NCBI GenBank assembly: GCA_001602645.1
Contig: LUYE01000028.1
Span: 1-37,161 of the forward strand
DNA from: Methanosarcinales archaeon Methan_01
GTDB lineage: Archaea > Halobacteriota > Methanosarcinia > Methanotrichales > Methanotrichaceae
Length of the DNA stretch: 37,161 bases
Direction: 5' to 3'
Shown here one piece after another: positions 6,872 to 17,100 of the stretch. Position numbers and translations under genes: made by a program. The notes beneath the pieces were generated by a model. That model was not told the origin of the DNA. It ran no database searches and saw nothing but the letters and a program-made list of their open reading frames with translations. Every line of letters begins with the position of its first letter. The stretch's first letter is position 1.

Positions 6872-7426
6872 ATGAACCAAAAAAGCTCGATCACCTCATC
6901 GGCTCTGGGGATCCTCTTTCTTTTGGCTCTCCTCCTCGCCACCTCCCCTTCGGGCGGCCAGGCTCCGGGGCAGCTCTGCGGAAGCGCCACCGTCTGGGAC
7001 GAGGAGCCGGATTTTATCCGCATCACTGCTCCGGCTGACGTAGAGGGATGGACCCTCGCCCCAGGGGTCGTCAACCTCCGATCTGGAACGCTGAAGGTCG
7101 ATGCGTCCGCACCTTGGAGGGCAACGGCCAAAGATGCTGATCTGCGGACCTCCGGGCGATTGACGAAGTACGACGACGGCACAGGGACTTACGATACCGG
7201 GGTGAAGCTCAATAGCCCCCTGGTCATCTCAGCTTCGTCGGAGGGCGGAGATGAGGTCACCCTCTCCCCCGTCGGCCAGGAGATCATCTCAGGGGTTGCG
7301 ACCCCCGAGGGAGGCCGAGATGTGAGGATAGAGTTCAAGCAGCTGGTGGGCTGGAACGATCTGGGGCTTGAGAGCGGCTCCTCCTATCGGCTGGTGGTGA
7401 CCTTCGCGGGGTCTCTTACGGGCTAG
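6872..7426 (+). CDS. Small secreted beta-rich protein, copy 2
   Basis: 184 residues with a signal peptide (SALGILFLLALLLATSPSGGQA). The rest is polar and beta-rich, and homologous in plan to the protein at 5358: FIRITAPADVEGWTLAPG near the start, KDADLRTSGRLTKYDDG mid-protein, and YRLVVTFAGSLTG at the end. Sequence identity is low outside these blocks, so the duplication is old. A single Cys sits just after the cleavage region. The next gene begins 16 bases after its stop and encodes a DUF916-like partner, as in copy 1. Function unknown; probably a cell-surface or sheath-associated protein. Confidence 0.78.
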   Translation: MNQKSSITSSALGILFLLALLLATSPSGGQAPGQLCGSATVWDEEPDFIRITAPADVEGWTLAPGVVNLRSGTLKVDASAPWRATAKDADLRTSGRLTKYDDGTGTYDTGVKLNSPLVISASSEGGDEVTLSPVGQEIISGVATPEGGRDVRIEFKQLVGWNDLGLESGSSYRLVVTFAGSLTG

Positions 7427-7442
7427 GGGAGAGGATCGAATT

Positions 7443-8261
7443 ATGGGGTTGAAGCTCAACCTTCTGGCGCGCGCCCTTGGCGTCGCCGTCCTCTTATCCT
7501 CGGCCCTCGGCGCTGACTCCGCCGGGTTCGGGGTATCGGGGGCCATATTAAAGGCCGAAGCTCTTCCAGGGGAAGAGATCCGCCACCAGATGGTGGTGAC
7601 GGTCGCGGAGGAAGGTTCACCCCTGGAGCTGGCTGCCGAGGTGGTGGGGTTCGGCCAGGCCCTGGACGGCGGACCATTTAGGCTTGAGCCCGAGGACGAC
7701 GCCTGCCCCCATTCCGCCCGCGAATTTCTGAGGGCATCTCCGGAGAGGTTCCATATCGAGCCCGGCTCCTCCGAGGGCCTTCTCTTGGAGGGCGAGATCC
7801 CTTCAGATGTCGGGGCTGGCGGAAGATACGCCCTCGTCGAGATCAGAACCCTTCCCGTCGGCGATGGACCCCTCGGCATCGCCTTCACCGTATACGTCCC
7901 GATCTATCTGACGATCTCTGGGACGGAGCTGGTGGAGGCCGGCGAGATCACAGCCCTCGAGGTCGAGGAGGGGCCCTCGGGAGGTTTGGTGGCGTCATTG
8001 ACCTTCAAGAACACCGGAAACCACCACTATCGGCTTCGGGCTGGGGCCGTCCTCAGAGACGAAGGAGGGAAGATCCTGGCGGCGGGCGAGGCCCCTCTGG
8101 AGGAGGCCTCCATAATCCCCACCGCGTCGCGGCTCTTTGAGATCCGCCTCGATGGGGCGGGGGATCTCTCCAAAGGAGCCTTCCTGGAGGCGAGGGTGAC
8201 CTCGGAGGACGGCAGAGCCCTGGACGAAGATGAAGTCGCCTTATCCGGAGGTCTTCCATGA
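7443..8261 (+). CDS. Secreted DUF916-like protein, copy 2
   Basis: 272 residues: a signal peptide (LLARALGVAVLLSSALGADS), then the same two-domain plan as the protein at 5919. Shared blocks are LPGEEIRHQMVVTV, CPHSAREFLRASPERF, IEPGSSEGLLLEGEIPSDVGAGGRYALVEI, YLTISGTELVEAGEIT and FKNTGNHHYRL. Conservation of PxSAxxFL, VPxDVGxGGRYA and NTGNxHY across both copies shows that these are paralogues under constraint. The stop overlaps the start of the 1082-residue protein (ATGA at 8258-8261), so the two should be translated together. This coupling suggests that it works with, or escorts, the large surface protein. No membrane anchor is seen. Confidence 0.78.
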   Translation: MGLKLNLLARALGVAVLLSSALGADSAGFGVSGAILKAEALPGEEIRHQMVVTVAEEGSPLELAAEVVGFGQALDGGPFRLEPEDDACPHSAREFLRASPERFHIEPGSSEGLLLEGEIPSDVGAGGRYALVEIRTLPVGDGPLGIAFTVYVPIYLTISGTELVEAGEITALEVEEGPSGGLVASLTFKNTGNHHYRLRAGAVLRDEGGKILAAGEAPLEEASIIPTASRLFEIRLDGAGDLSKGAFLEARVTSEDGRALDEDEVALSGGLP

Positions 8262-11200
8262 CGATGGGCGGCGGGAACGCCCGGCGAGCGGCCGTCATCC
8301 TGTTTTTGGCCCTCGTCGCCATCCCCGGCGCGTCGGCGGGCCTCTACGTCGTGGACGTCGATCTTCCGCAGCAAAGCCCGGTCCACAACGTCGTAGTCAC
8401 CTACAACCTCCCCGCGGGGGTGATCTACAAGATTGGCAGCTTCAGCGCGAGCGGTGCTCCGATTTCATCGCATCAAGAGGTGGTGAGCACGCCCAACGAC
8501 GGGTCCGCCCCCGTCACCGTAACCTGGACCATCGAGAGCGTCTACAACACCGGGAACCAGGACATAGAGATCCAGTTCGACGGCATCGTCGCTGATGTGG
8601 CAGGAAACCAGGACGGAGTCCAGCTCCCCCCCGGCACCGTATCGTATACCTACGACGGCGGGCCGGGAGCCAAGACGGGGCGATCGCAGCCGACGGAGAT
8701 AGTGGAGCCGGATCTCAAGATCGAAAAGAGGCGCATAGGCAAAACCGGCAATCAGATCGATTATGAGCTTTCGGTCTACCACACCTTAGAGAGCCATTCA
8801 GACGCCTTTGACGTGGTGATAACCGACGTCGTACCTCAAACTAACAGATATAAACCTAATTCGATAATAATTTTTTCTGGTCCAACGGATCCATTGGGGA
8901 ATCCATTGGGAATCGCAGATGATACTGCCGTCCCTGTTCTAACGTGGTCTTTCGACAAGATTGATACAACATGGAAGGACGATAATAAGGTAAGGCTCAG
9001 ATACTCGATATTCGATAATCAACAGGGCTCCCCTTCGCCAACTACCAGAACCCTGGACTGGACCAGCGCCGAGGGTGATGGTTACGGCCAAGATAGGCAC
9101 TACTCGCTGGGATATGACGAGGAGTTTTTGATGGTGTCGATCTCCTGCGATGCTGAGAGCGTGTCGGTGGGTAAGGTGATCACCTACACCTACACCGTCA
9201 CCAACGTCGCCTTTGGCACCACCATAACTGGCATTACGCTGGTCGATAACAGGCTCGGACCAGTAACACTGAGTACGACGTCCCTGGGATTCGGAGGATC
9301 CGCCACCGGCACCAAAAGTTATACAGTTCAGGAGAGCGACTATCCCGGCCCCCTGGTGAACACCGCCACCGCCACCGGCACCTATAGCGGCACGATCGTC
9401 ACCGCAGTGGGCACCATCTCCGTCCCCTTCGGGATCGATCCCATAGACGTAACGAAGACGGCCCTCAACAAGACCGTCGCGCGGGGCGAGAGCGTCACTT
9501 ACATCATTGAGATCTGCAACAAATACGGGACGAATGAGCCGGGAGCGCCCGCATACGAAGTTGTCGCCGAGGACATCTTCAGCCATGAAGTGGAGTTCGT
9601 CTCCGCCGATCCCCCTCCAGCCCGCGATTACAGCGATGGAGAGCGCTTCCGCAAGATCGCTTGGACCTTGGGTACGATTGATGATAAGTGTGAGAAGATC
9701 ACCCTCGTGGTGAAGGTCCCCGAGAGGCAGGACTTCGAGTTCTCCTCGGAGAGCGGCGTCACCGGAGAGGGTTTCGTCAACGCCGCCAACCATTACACCA
9801 CCTCCCTCGACCCCTTCCCCCTCACTAACTGCATCTACGTCACCTACCTCAACGGGACGAGCAATAAGTACGAGACCATCTCGGACTGCGAGACCGTGGC
9901 CGTGGGGAGGGCGGGGACCGAATTGTCCACCCGGGAGCACGGCTCCGGCGCCTACGAGAGCGACGATCTGGTGAAGATGGAGACGGAGAACGACCTCATC
10001 TCCCTGGAGAAGGATATGGCCGCGACCTACGGGGCCACCACCCTGACACTGCCCAGAAACAGGACCGTCACCTACTCCTCCCGGTGGACCGGGGAGGCTT
10101 CGGCCAAAAACCGCGTCACCGGAGCTTCCATGGCCGAGTCTTATCGATATGCCACCACCCTCGACCGGGAGTCGGAGTTCTTCTTAAATGAGAACGAGTC
10201 GGAGATGGCGATCAGCGCCGAGTTCGACGGGACGGCTCAGATCGGCTTCTTGAAGATGCCCACCAACACCTCCACCTTCAAGGCGACCCCCATCTTCGAG
10301 TCCCGGGAGGATTACGCGGGAAGCTTCCGGATCATCGAGCGGGTCGACGAGTACGGCTCCGCCGCCGCCTCGAACAAGTCGGCAGAAGGACTGGGGATTG
10401 TCGTCGTCGATAAAAGGATCGGCGATGCCCAGAGGAGCTATGAGTCGGGCACAGGCAGCTACTCATCCGAGGAGCTGGTCAGGACCTACACCAACTACAT
10501 CGCAAAGGATATCCGCCTCAAATACTCGCCGACGGGCCTGAGGCTCACCGATGGCGCGTCGGCCAACGCCTCCGGAAAGTGGAAAGAGGGGATCAGCTCT
10601 GCGACCCCCGGCACGAGCCTCATCGCTGAGGAGTATTCGAGCATCACTGAACTTGATAAGGAGACGGTGGCTCGGGGCCTGAATGAGATGGAGACGGAGG
10701 CGAACTTTTCGGGCCGGGCGAGGTACAGGACGATCTTCTACGGAGCCTCGCCGGCCGGATTGGATAATACATCGACGAACGAATCAGAGAATGCATCCAC
10801 GAACTCATCGGCGAAATCTCGGCTGGTGCCCACCATCGACTTCGACGAGATCTACGAGGGCGACTACTCGATCGCGAGGCGGATCCTGATATCCGGAGCT
10901 TCGAGGTACGACCGGCCCCACCTGAACGTGACCAAGGGCTTGGAGGGGATCGAGGAGGAGACGCTCCCCTGGGGGAGCGATGAGCCTCATCTTCCGGGGG
11001 AGACGAAGACGAGGAAGATCGCCGCCTACGCCATCGGGATCGAGAACGACGGCAACCGGGCCCTGGGGCCGATCCGTGTCCAGGACCTCTTCCCGAAGGG
11101 TGCCGGCTACCTCAGATCCTCCCTGAGGCCGACGGAGATGACGGCCGAAAGCTGCAACTGGACCCTCACCCACCTGGCCATCGGAGATGTCGCCGAGATA

Positions 11201-11506
11201 GAGATAGAGCTGGACGTCACCGGCTGCCCCGGTCCGGAGCTGACGAACCGCGTCTTCGTCTGCGCAGGCGAGGGCGACGAGGAGATCTGCGCCGCCAACT
11301 TCAGCTCCCTGGAGATCGGCTGGCTATCGTGGCCTTCCGACGAGATCTCGGGAGCGAAGGCCGGAGAGCTCGACGAGGCAGAAGGGGGGCGCGAGGACTG
11401 CGGCGGATGGAGCCTCCCTAGCTGGGATTTCGAGCGCCTTGGGAGCGGAGCCGACCTGGCCTGCGAGCCCGCCTCTGCCGAAGACGACCTCGGGCTCTGT
11501 TCCTGA
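8258..11506 (+). CDS. Large secreted surface protein with DUF11-type domains and an internal duplication
   Basis: 1082 residues with a signal peptide (AAVILFLALVAIPGASAG). Residues about 25-530 contain DUF11/COG1361-type beta-sandwich domains, for example ESVSVGKVITYTYTVTNVAF, LVNTATATGTYSG and KTVARGESVTYIIEICN. Residues about 557-705 and 727-888 are two copies of another module (SGAYESDDLV/TGSYSSEELV, then SRWTGEASAKN/GKWKEGISSAT, LDRES/LDKET, and DYAGSFRIIER/EGDYSIARRIL). A DUF11-like domain with paired Cys follows (960-1030). Between the module halves is a run of N-x-S/T sequons (near 10760-10810), as expected for a heavily glycosylated surface protein. No C-terminal anchor or sorting motif is visible. 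Start ATG 8258 has GGAGGT 6 bases upstream inside the previous gene. It is presumably a cell-envelope structural or adhesion protein. Confidence 0.8.
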   Translation: MTMGGGNARRAAVILFLALVAIPGASAGLYVVDVDLPQQSPVHNVVVTYNLPAGVIYKIGSFSASGAPISSHQEVVSTPNDGSAPVTVTWTIESVYNTGNQDIEIQFDGIVADVAGNQDGVQLPPGTVSYTYDGGPGAKTGRSQPTEIVEPDLKIEKRRIGKTGNQIDYELSVYHTLESHSDAFDVVITDVVPQTNRYKPNSIIIFSGPTDPLGNPLGIADDTAVPVLTWSFDKIDTTWKDDNKVRLRYSIFDNQQGSPSPTTRTLDWTSAEGDGYGQDRHYSLGYDEEFLMVSISCDAESVSVGKVITYTYTVTNVAFGTTITGITLVDNRLGPVTLSTTSLGFGGSATGTKSYTVQESDYPGPLVNTATATGTYSGTIVTAVGTISVPFGIDPIDVTKTALNKTVARGESVTYIIEICNKYGTNEPGAPAYEVVAEDIFSHEVEFVSADPPPARDYSDGERFRKIAWTLGTIDDKCEKITLVVKVPERQDFEFSSESGVTGEGFVNAANHYTTSLDPFPLTNCIYVTYLNGTSNKYETISDCETVAVGRAGTELSTREHGSGAYESDDLVKMETENDLISLEKDMAATYGATTLTLPRNRTVTYSSRWTGEASAKNRVTGASMAESYRYATTLDRESEFFLNENESEMAISAEFDGTAQIGFLKMPTNTSTFKATPIFESREDYAGSFRIIERVDEYGSAAASNKSAEGLGIVVVDKRIGDAQRSYESGTGSYSSEELVRTYTNYIAKDIRLKYSPTGLRLTDGASANASGKWKEGISSATPGTSLIAEEYSSITELDKETVARGLNEMETEANFSGRARYRTIFYGASPAGLDNTSTNESENASTNSSAKSRLVPTIDFDEIYEGDYSIARRILISGASRYDRPHLNVTKGLEGIEEETLPWGSDEPHLPGETKTRKIAAYAIGIENDGNRALGPIRVQDLFPKGAGYLRSSLRPTEMTAESCNWTLTHLAIGDVAEIEIELDVTGCPGPELTNRVFVCAGEGDEEICAANFSSLEIGWLSWPSDEISGAKAGELDEAEGGREDCGGWSLPSWDFERLGSGADLACEPASAEDDLGLCS

Positions 11507-11676
11507 ACGGCTCCGCTCATCTTTTCAAGCCCGTCCGCGATCTCTCCCGGTCTCCAGCGTGGCACCCCCGAAGGATTGCCGGCGGCAGGGCCAGATCGGC
11601 CTCGATTTGAGGCTGCCGATCATTTCGTCAAGGCGAGGTCTGGGAAAAAATCGAGAGCCGGAAAACTATTAGTACC

Positions 11677-12861
11677 TTGAAGAATACCAAAAAGAGCGTG
11701 GCTCAGAAAAGGCCTTTTCACGTGATGATCATCCCCACTTTGGGTTGTCCATCCAGCTGCAGCTACTGCTGGTCCTCCGATGAACGGTCCCCCATAATGA
11801 CGATCGACACCGTAAAAGAGATCGTCGAATGGCTGAAAGATTTCCGGGACGACCCCGTCACCTTCACCTTCCACGGCGGCGAGCCGCTCCTCGCGGGCGC
11901 CGACTTCTATCGCGAGGCACTGGCCTCGATCACCCAGGGCCTCCGGCCTCGGAAGATCGCCTTCGCCCTCCAGACGAACCTCTGGAAGATGACCCCGGAG
12001 CTGGCCTCCGTCCTCGCCGAGTACCAGATCCCCATCGGCTCAAGCCTCGACGGTCCGAGGGACCTCAACGACCTCCAGAGATCGAAAGGATACTTCGATA
12101 AGACGATGGCAGGCTACGCGGTCGCAAAGGCCCACGGCCTCTCCGTCCAGTTCATCTGCACCTTCACCTCGCGCTCGATCGACTTCAAGGAGGATATCTT
12201 CAACTTCTTTTTAGAGAACGGCCTCACCCTCAAGCTCCATCCCGCCCTCCCATCGTTGAAGAGCGACGACCCCAATAAGTGGGCCCTCGATCCCGAGAAG
12301 TACGGCGAGCTCCTCGTCTACCTCCTCGACAAGTACCTGGAGAATATGGACGAGATCGAGGTAAGGAACATCAACGACCTCGCTAGATGCGTCTTCACCG
12401 GCCGGGGGACGGTCTGCACCTACGTCGACTGCATGGAAGACACCTTCGCCGTGGGCCCCGACGGCAGCATCTACCCATGCTACCGGTTTGTCGGGATGCC
12501 GGAGTGGGTGATGGGCCACGTCCGAGACCGGCCGACCCAGGCAGACCTCGCGGGGTCCGATGCGGGAAGGAGGATGCAGGATTTCAAAGAGCGGGTGGAC
12601 AAAGAGTGCAAAGGATGCCGACATCTCAGGTACTGCCGGGGAGGATGCCCCTACAACGCCATAGCGCCTTCCGGCGGGGAGCTATTGGGCGTCGACCCTC
12701 ACTGCGTCGCCTACAAGAGGATCTTCGACGAGATCGCCGACCGGTTCAATAAAGAGATCTTCGGCTCCTTCCCGATGGGGCCCACCTGCCTGCCCGCCGA
12801 GCCTCCCCGGGAAGGAAAGCCCGGGATCACGGCCCTGATCCAGAAGATCGTCTCGAGCTAG
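11677..12861 (+). CDS. Radical SAM/SPASM peptide-modifying enzyme (CbpB/Mhun_1560-like)
   Basis: 394 residues. The radical SAM motif is C-x3-C-x2-C in PTLGCPSSCSYCWSS, followed by FTFHGGEPLLAG and LQTNLWKMTPELA. SPASM-type Cys follow in the second half: TYVDCMEDTF, GPDGSIYPCYRFVG, and C-x2-C-x5-C-x3-C in CKGCRHLRYCRGGCPY. The pattern fits a methanogen family of putative peptide-modifying enzymes (TIGR04083 type, called CbpB), which usually act on a Cys-rich precursor peptide. No such peptide gene is visible in the flanking 170 and 90 bases. The start is uncertain: TTG 11677 is the longest option and GTG 11698 (MAQKRPFHVM) also fits the family; neither has a clear ribosome site. Cytoplasmic, with auxiliary Fe-S clusters expected. 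The family name is from memory. Confidence 0.75.
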   Translation: MKNTKKSVAQKRPFHVMIIPTLGCPSSCSYCWSSDERSPIMTIDTVKEIVEWLKDFRDDPVTFTFHGGEPLLAGADFYREALASITQGLRPRKIAFALQTNLWKMTPELASVLAEYQIPIGSSLDGPRDLNDLQRSKGYFDKTMAGYAVAKAHGLSVQFICTFTSRSIDFKEDIFNFFLENGLTLKLHPALPSLKSDDPNKWALDPEKYGELLVYLLDKYLENMDEIEVRNINDLARCVFTGRGTVCTYVDCMEDTFAVGPDGSIYPCYRFVGMPEWVMGHVRDRPTQADLAGSDAGRRMQDFKERVDKECKGCRHLRYCRGGCPYNAIAPSGGELLGVDPHCVAYKRIFDEIADRFNKEIFGSFPMGPTCLPAEPPREGKPGITALIQKIVSS

Positions 12862-12954
12862 AGGGCGGCGGCCGGGGATCTCTTCTCCCATCCCGTTCTC
12901 AGATCGCCCCGGGATCAAACCGTCCTCAGATCAGATCGTCCCGCTGTCCCTTAT

Positions 12955-13875
12955 TTACAGGATCGTCAGGATCGCGATGACCTCCAGGAGGTATATCGCG
13001 ACGAGCAGGCTCCCCTCAAACCTGGTGATCCTGTTGCCCAGGATCATGAACCCCAGAAGGAGGCTGATCAGCACCACCACGGGGAGGGTGACGGAGACGA
13101 AGGCCTCTCCCGCGGCCACGTCCCCCACCAGGGAGGAGGCTCCGAGGATGATCAGGGCGTTGAAGGCGTTGGCGCCCATGATGTCTCCCATGGCGATGTC
13201 TCCCCGGCCATTCTTGGCGGCGACGATGGCGGTGCTGATCTCGGGGAGGGAGGTTCCGATGGCGAGGAGGATCACCGCCACCACCCCCTCGGAGATCCCC
13301 AGGGTCGAGGAGATCGACTGGATCGCCTCGATCATGTAGTTTGCGCCGACGGACAGGATGAGGACCCCGCCGAAGAAGATGCCCAGGCGCCTGGGATCGA
13401 GCTTCTCGCTCCCCTTCGCCTCCCCCTTCCGGTGCTCGGAGATCTCGTGGTGGATGAAGGCGAAGTAGACGGCGATGAGAACGACCCCCTCGATCCAGGT
13501 TATTCTGTAGTCGAGGAAGACGACGTAAATCGCCAGCATCGAGGCCAGGAGGAAGGATAGGTCCGTCTCCAGGATCTTTCTGTCGATGTATATCCCGTAG
13601 AGGGCCGCTGCCGCGCCGAGGGCGAGGCCGGTGTTGGCCAGGATCGATCCGAGGACGTTTCCGGCGGCGATCTCGGGGGTGCCGCCGTCGGCGACCATCG
13701 CGACGATGGACGTCGAAAACTCCGGAAGGGCGGTGCCGAAGGCGACGACCGTCGCTCCGATGACGAACTCGGAGATCCCCAGGACCTTGGCGAAGTGGAC
13801 GGCGCTATCGGTGATCGCCCTAGCCCCGCTGTAGAGGGCGACGAGAGAGACGGCGAAGGTCAAAAACTCCAGCAA
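12955..13875 (-). CDS. CaCA-family cation/Ca2+ exchanger
   Basis: 306 residues, almost entirely hydrophobic helices. The two inverted alpha repeats of the Ca2+:cation antiporter superfamily are plain: GATVVAFGTALPEFSTSIVA near the N-terminus and VILLAIGTSLPEISTAIVAA in the second half. Each carries the acidic ion-binding Glu after G-T-x-L-P. The second repeat continues with GDIMGANAFNALIILG. Length is typical of the YrbG-like prokaryotic members, which exchange Na+ or H+ for Ca2+ across the membrane. The start is TTG 13875, the only one that includes the first helix. It converges with the radical SAM gene and diverges from smc, with AT-rich promoter DNA between. The ion specificity cannot be read from the sequence. 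Confidence 0.88.
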   Translation of the reverse strand: MLEFLTFAVSLVALYSGARAITDSAVHFAKVLGISEFVIGATVVAFGTALPEFSTSIVAMVADGGTPEIAAGNVLGSILANTGLALGAAAALYGIYIDRKILETDLSFLLASMLAIYVVFLDYRITWIEGVVLIAVYFAFIHHEISEHRKGEAKGSEKLDPRRLGIFFGGVLILSVGANYMIEAIQSISSTLGISEGVVAVILLAIGTSLPEISTAIVAAKNGRGDIAMGDIMGANAFNALIILGASSLVGDVAAGEAFVSVTLPVVVLISLLLGFMILGNRITRFEGSLLVAIYLLEVIAILTIL

Positions 13876-14115
13876 CGAACCAGCCCCGAATGGTTGGTCG
13901 TTGGTCCTCGTTAATTAATCAATCCATCTCTTTGCAGTCAAAGATAGGGGAAACCAAAATATAAACCATTGAATAGGTATTTTAATGAGAAGATACAACG
14001 TCTCCGGAGATAGATCGACCAGGGGGTCTTCGGGGCCATACCGGCTCCGAGATTGGGCGGCCGGAAGGTTGATGAGATCTCCCGGACCGGGTTGGAGTAG
14101 CAAAGGTGGTCGAGG
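13876..14115. promoter_or_regulatory. Divergent promoter region between the exchanger and smc
   Basis: 240 bases, AT-rich in the left half. TTAATTAA near 13911-13918 is a plausible TATA element for the exchanger, about 35 bases from its start. AAAATATAAACC near 13955-13966 is another TATA-like element. smc uses a TTG start at 14116 preceded by GGTGG. No gene is seen here. Confidence 0.4.
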
Positions 14116-17100
14116 TTGCACATCAAGGAGATAGAGCTCGTAAACTTCAAGTCCTTCGGCAGGAGGGCGGTGATACCCCTCAAAAACGACTTCATCGCCG
14201 TCACCGGGCCCAACGGCAGTGGCAAGTCCAACGTCGTCGACGCTCTTCTCTTCGCCCTATCCCTATCGTCCAGCAGGGCGATGAGGGCCGAGAGGCTTCC
14301 TGACCTCATTTACCGGGGGGACAACGGGAAAAACCCCGACTTCGCCCAGGTGACCGTCAAGTTCGACAACTCCGAGAGAGGCGTCCCCGTCGACGTGGAC
14401 GTCGTCGAGATATCGAGGAAGGTCAGGCTGACCAAGAACAAGTACCAGAGCATCTACTATTTTAACGGCAACCCCTGCACCCAGGCGGAGATCCACGATC
14501 ATCTCTCCCGAGCCGGGATCACCCCCGAGGGGTACAACGTGGTGATGCAGGGGGACGTCACCAGGATCATAGAGATGTCCTCCCTGGAGAGGAGGAGGAT
14601 CGTCGACGAGATCGCGGGCGTTGCCGAGTTCGATGAGAAGAAGAAGAAGGCCCTGGAGGAGCTGGAGGTGGTGAGGGAGAGGATCGACCGGGGAGACGTC
14701 ATCCTCGAGGAGGTCGAGTCCCAGCTATCGAGGCTCGCCGAGGAGAGGGACCGGGCCCTCGCCTACCAGGCCCAGAGGGAGGAGAAGCGGCGGATGGAGG
14801 CGTTCCTCCTTCTGGCGAAGCTGAAGGAGGCGGAATCGGAGCTCTCCGACCTCGAGGCTGAGGTCCTCGACCTCCGATCGGAGGAGGCGGAGCTCACCGG
14901 TCGGCGGGACCGTTGCAGGGCGGAGCTATCTTCCTTGGAGGGGGAGCTGAAGGGGCTGAACGCCGAGATCACCTTCAAGGGCGAGGACGAGCAGATCGAG
15001 GTAAAGCGGCGGATGGTGGAGGTGAAGGGACAGATCGAGGCGGACGAGGGGCGGATCGAGAGGTCCGACGGCGAGATCGCCGAGCTGGAGGCGGAGCAGA
15101 GGTCCGCCTACCTCGAGGCCGACCGCCTCGGCCGGGAGGCGGAGGAGCTCGCCTCGCGGGTCCGGGACGCTTCCATCCGGAAGGCGAGCATCCTCGCCGA
15201 GATCCAAGAACGGGAGGAGACCCTGGCTTCGTATAGAGAGAAGATAGCCCGGGCCGACGCCCGGTATGCGGAGGTGAGGGACCGGCTCGCCATCGCCAAG
15301 AAGGAGGTGGAGGAGGCCAAGTCGAGGGTGGCGGACCTGATGAGGGAGAGAGACCGCCACCTAGACGCCGCCAGGAGGCGTTCCATCGAGCGGGAGGAGG
15401 CGGCGATCGAGATCTCCGAGGCGAGGGAGGCGATGGCGGGGCTCGACCGGGAGAGGGGCCGGATCGGCCGGGAGCGGGATGAGCTGGAGGAGAGGATATC
15501 GATCTTCGAGGAGGAGAGGGACGACCTCGACTCCGCGCGGATATCGATAAGGCGAGAGATGGCGCGGGTCGATGAGAACCTCCAGCGGCTTCAGATGGAG
15601 CGGGCCCGGGCCGAGGCGAGCCTCCGGTCCGCGGGGGAGGGTTCTGGCTACAGCAGGGCGGTGGAGGCGATCCGATCCGCCATCAGTCGTGGAGAACTTG
15701 CTGGCCTCTTCGGGACGATCGCAGAGCTCGGAAACGTCAGCGAGGGTTACGCCACCGCCCTGGAGGTGGCGGCGGGGGCGAGGCTCCAGAGCATCGTCGC
15801 CGAGACCGACGGGGATGCGGCCCGGGCGATCGAGAGCCTCAAGAGGTCGAAGGCGGGGCGCGCCACCTTCCTCCCCCTCAACAAGATGGCATCGGGCACC
15901 CCACCGGCGGCTCCGAAGGAGCCGGGGATCGTCGACTACGCCATCAACCTCGTCGCCTTCGACCCCCGATTCCTCCCCGCCTTCTGGCACGTCTTCAGAG
16001 ACACCCTGGTCGTAGACGACCTGGAGACGGCCCGCAGGCTCATGGGCCGATATCGGATGGTGACCCTGGACGGCGACCTGGTGGAGAAGGGGGGGGCCAT
16101 GACTGGGGGCACCTTCAAGTCGCGGCTCAAGTTCGCCGCCGACGAGCGGCAGAGGCTGGAGGAGGCGAAGAGGAAGGTCCTGGCAGCCCAGGCCGAGAGG
16201 GATGCCCTGATCGAGCGGCTCGACCGGGTCGAGGGCGAGGTCTCCTCGGTCCGGAGAGGGGTGGAGGAGCTGGGCCGGGAGGTCTCGCGGATCGAGGTCC
16301 GGATCGAGGAGATCGACGGCCAGAGGGTCCGGCTCGAGAGGCTCGTCCAGGACCGGGAGAGGAGGCTGGCGGAGCTGGAGGCGGACGCCGCCGGGGTGAT
16401 GGAGGGGCTCGACCTCCTGGAGCGGGATATCGGGGGGAAGGAGGCCGAGGCGAGGGGGTTGGAGGAGCGGGCGAGGTCCCTGGAGAGGGACCTGGAAGGG
16501 TCGGAGATCCCGGAGCTATCGGCCCTCGCCGACGGCCTGGAGGCCGAAGTCCGGTCCCTCTCCCGGAAGGCCTCGGAGATCGAGGCTGAGATCACCAGCC
16601 ACCGCCTCCGGGAGGAGAGCCTCTCCGCCCGAAAGGAGGAGCTCTCGGGGCGGCGGGATGCCCGGGAGGAGAAGAAGAGGATGGCCCTGGAGAAGAAGGG
16701 CGCCGCAGCCGATCGGATCGCCTCGGCGAAGGTTGCCCTCGCCGACCTCGGCCGGAGGGAGAGGGAGATCGAGGAGGAGCTGACCGACCTGAAGGGGACG
16801 AGGAGCCGGCTCCTCGACGAGGTGATGGCCAAGGGGAGGGAGGTCGACTCCGCCGACCGGGAGCTCGAGCGGATCCGGGCCCGGTCCGCCGCGGCGGAGG
16901 GCGCCGCCCTGGAGATGAGGTCGACGGCCGACGGCCTGCGGGCCGAGATCGAGAGCTTCGGGATCGACGCCTCCGAGGAGCCACCCAAGAGCCAGACTAT
17001 AATCAGAAAGATCAACGCCCTGGAGAAGTCGATGGAGGAGCTGGAGCCGGTGAACATGCTCGCCATCGAGGAGTACGACCGGGTCTTCGACCGGCGAGAG

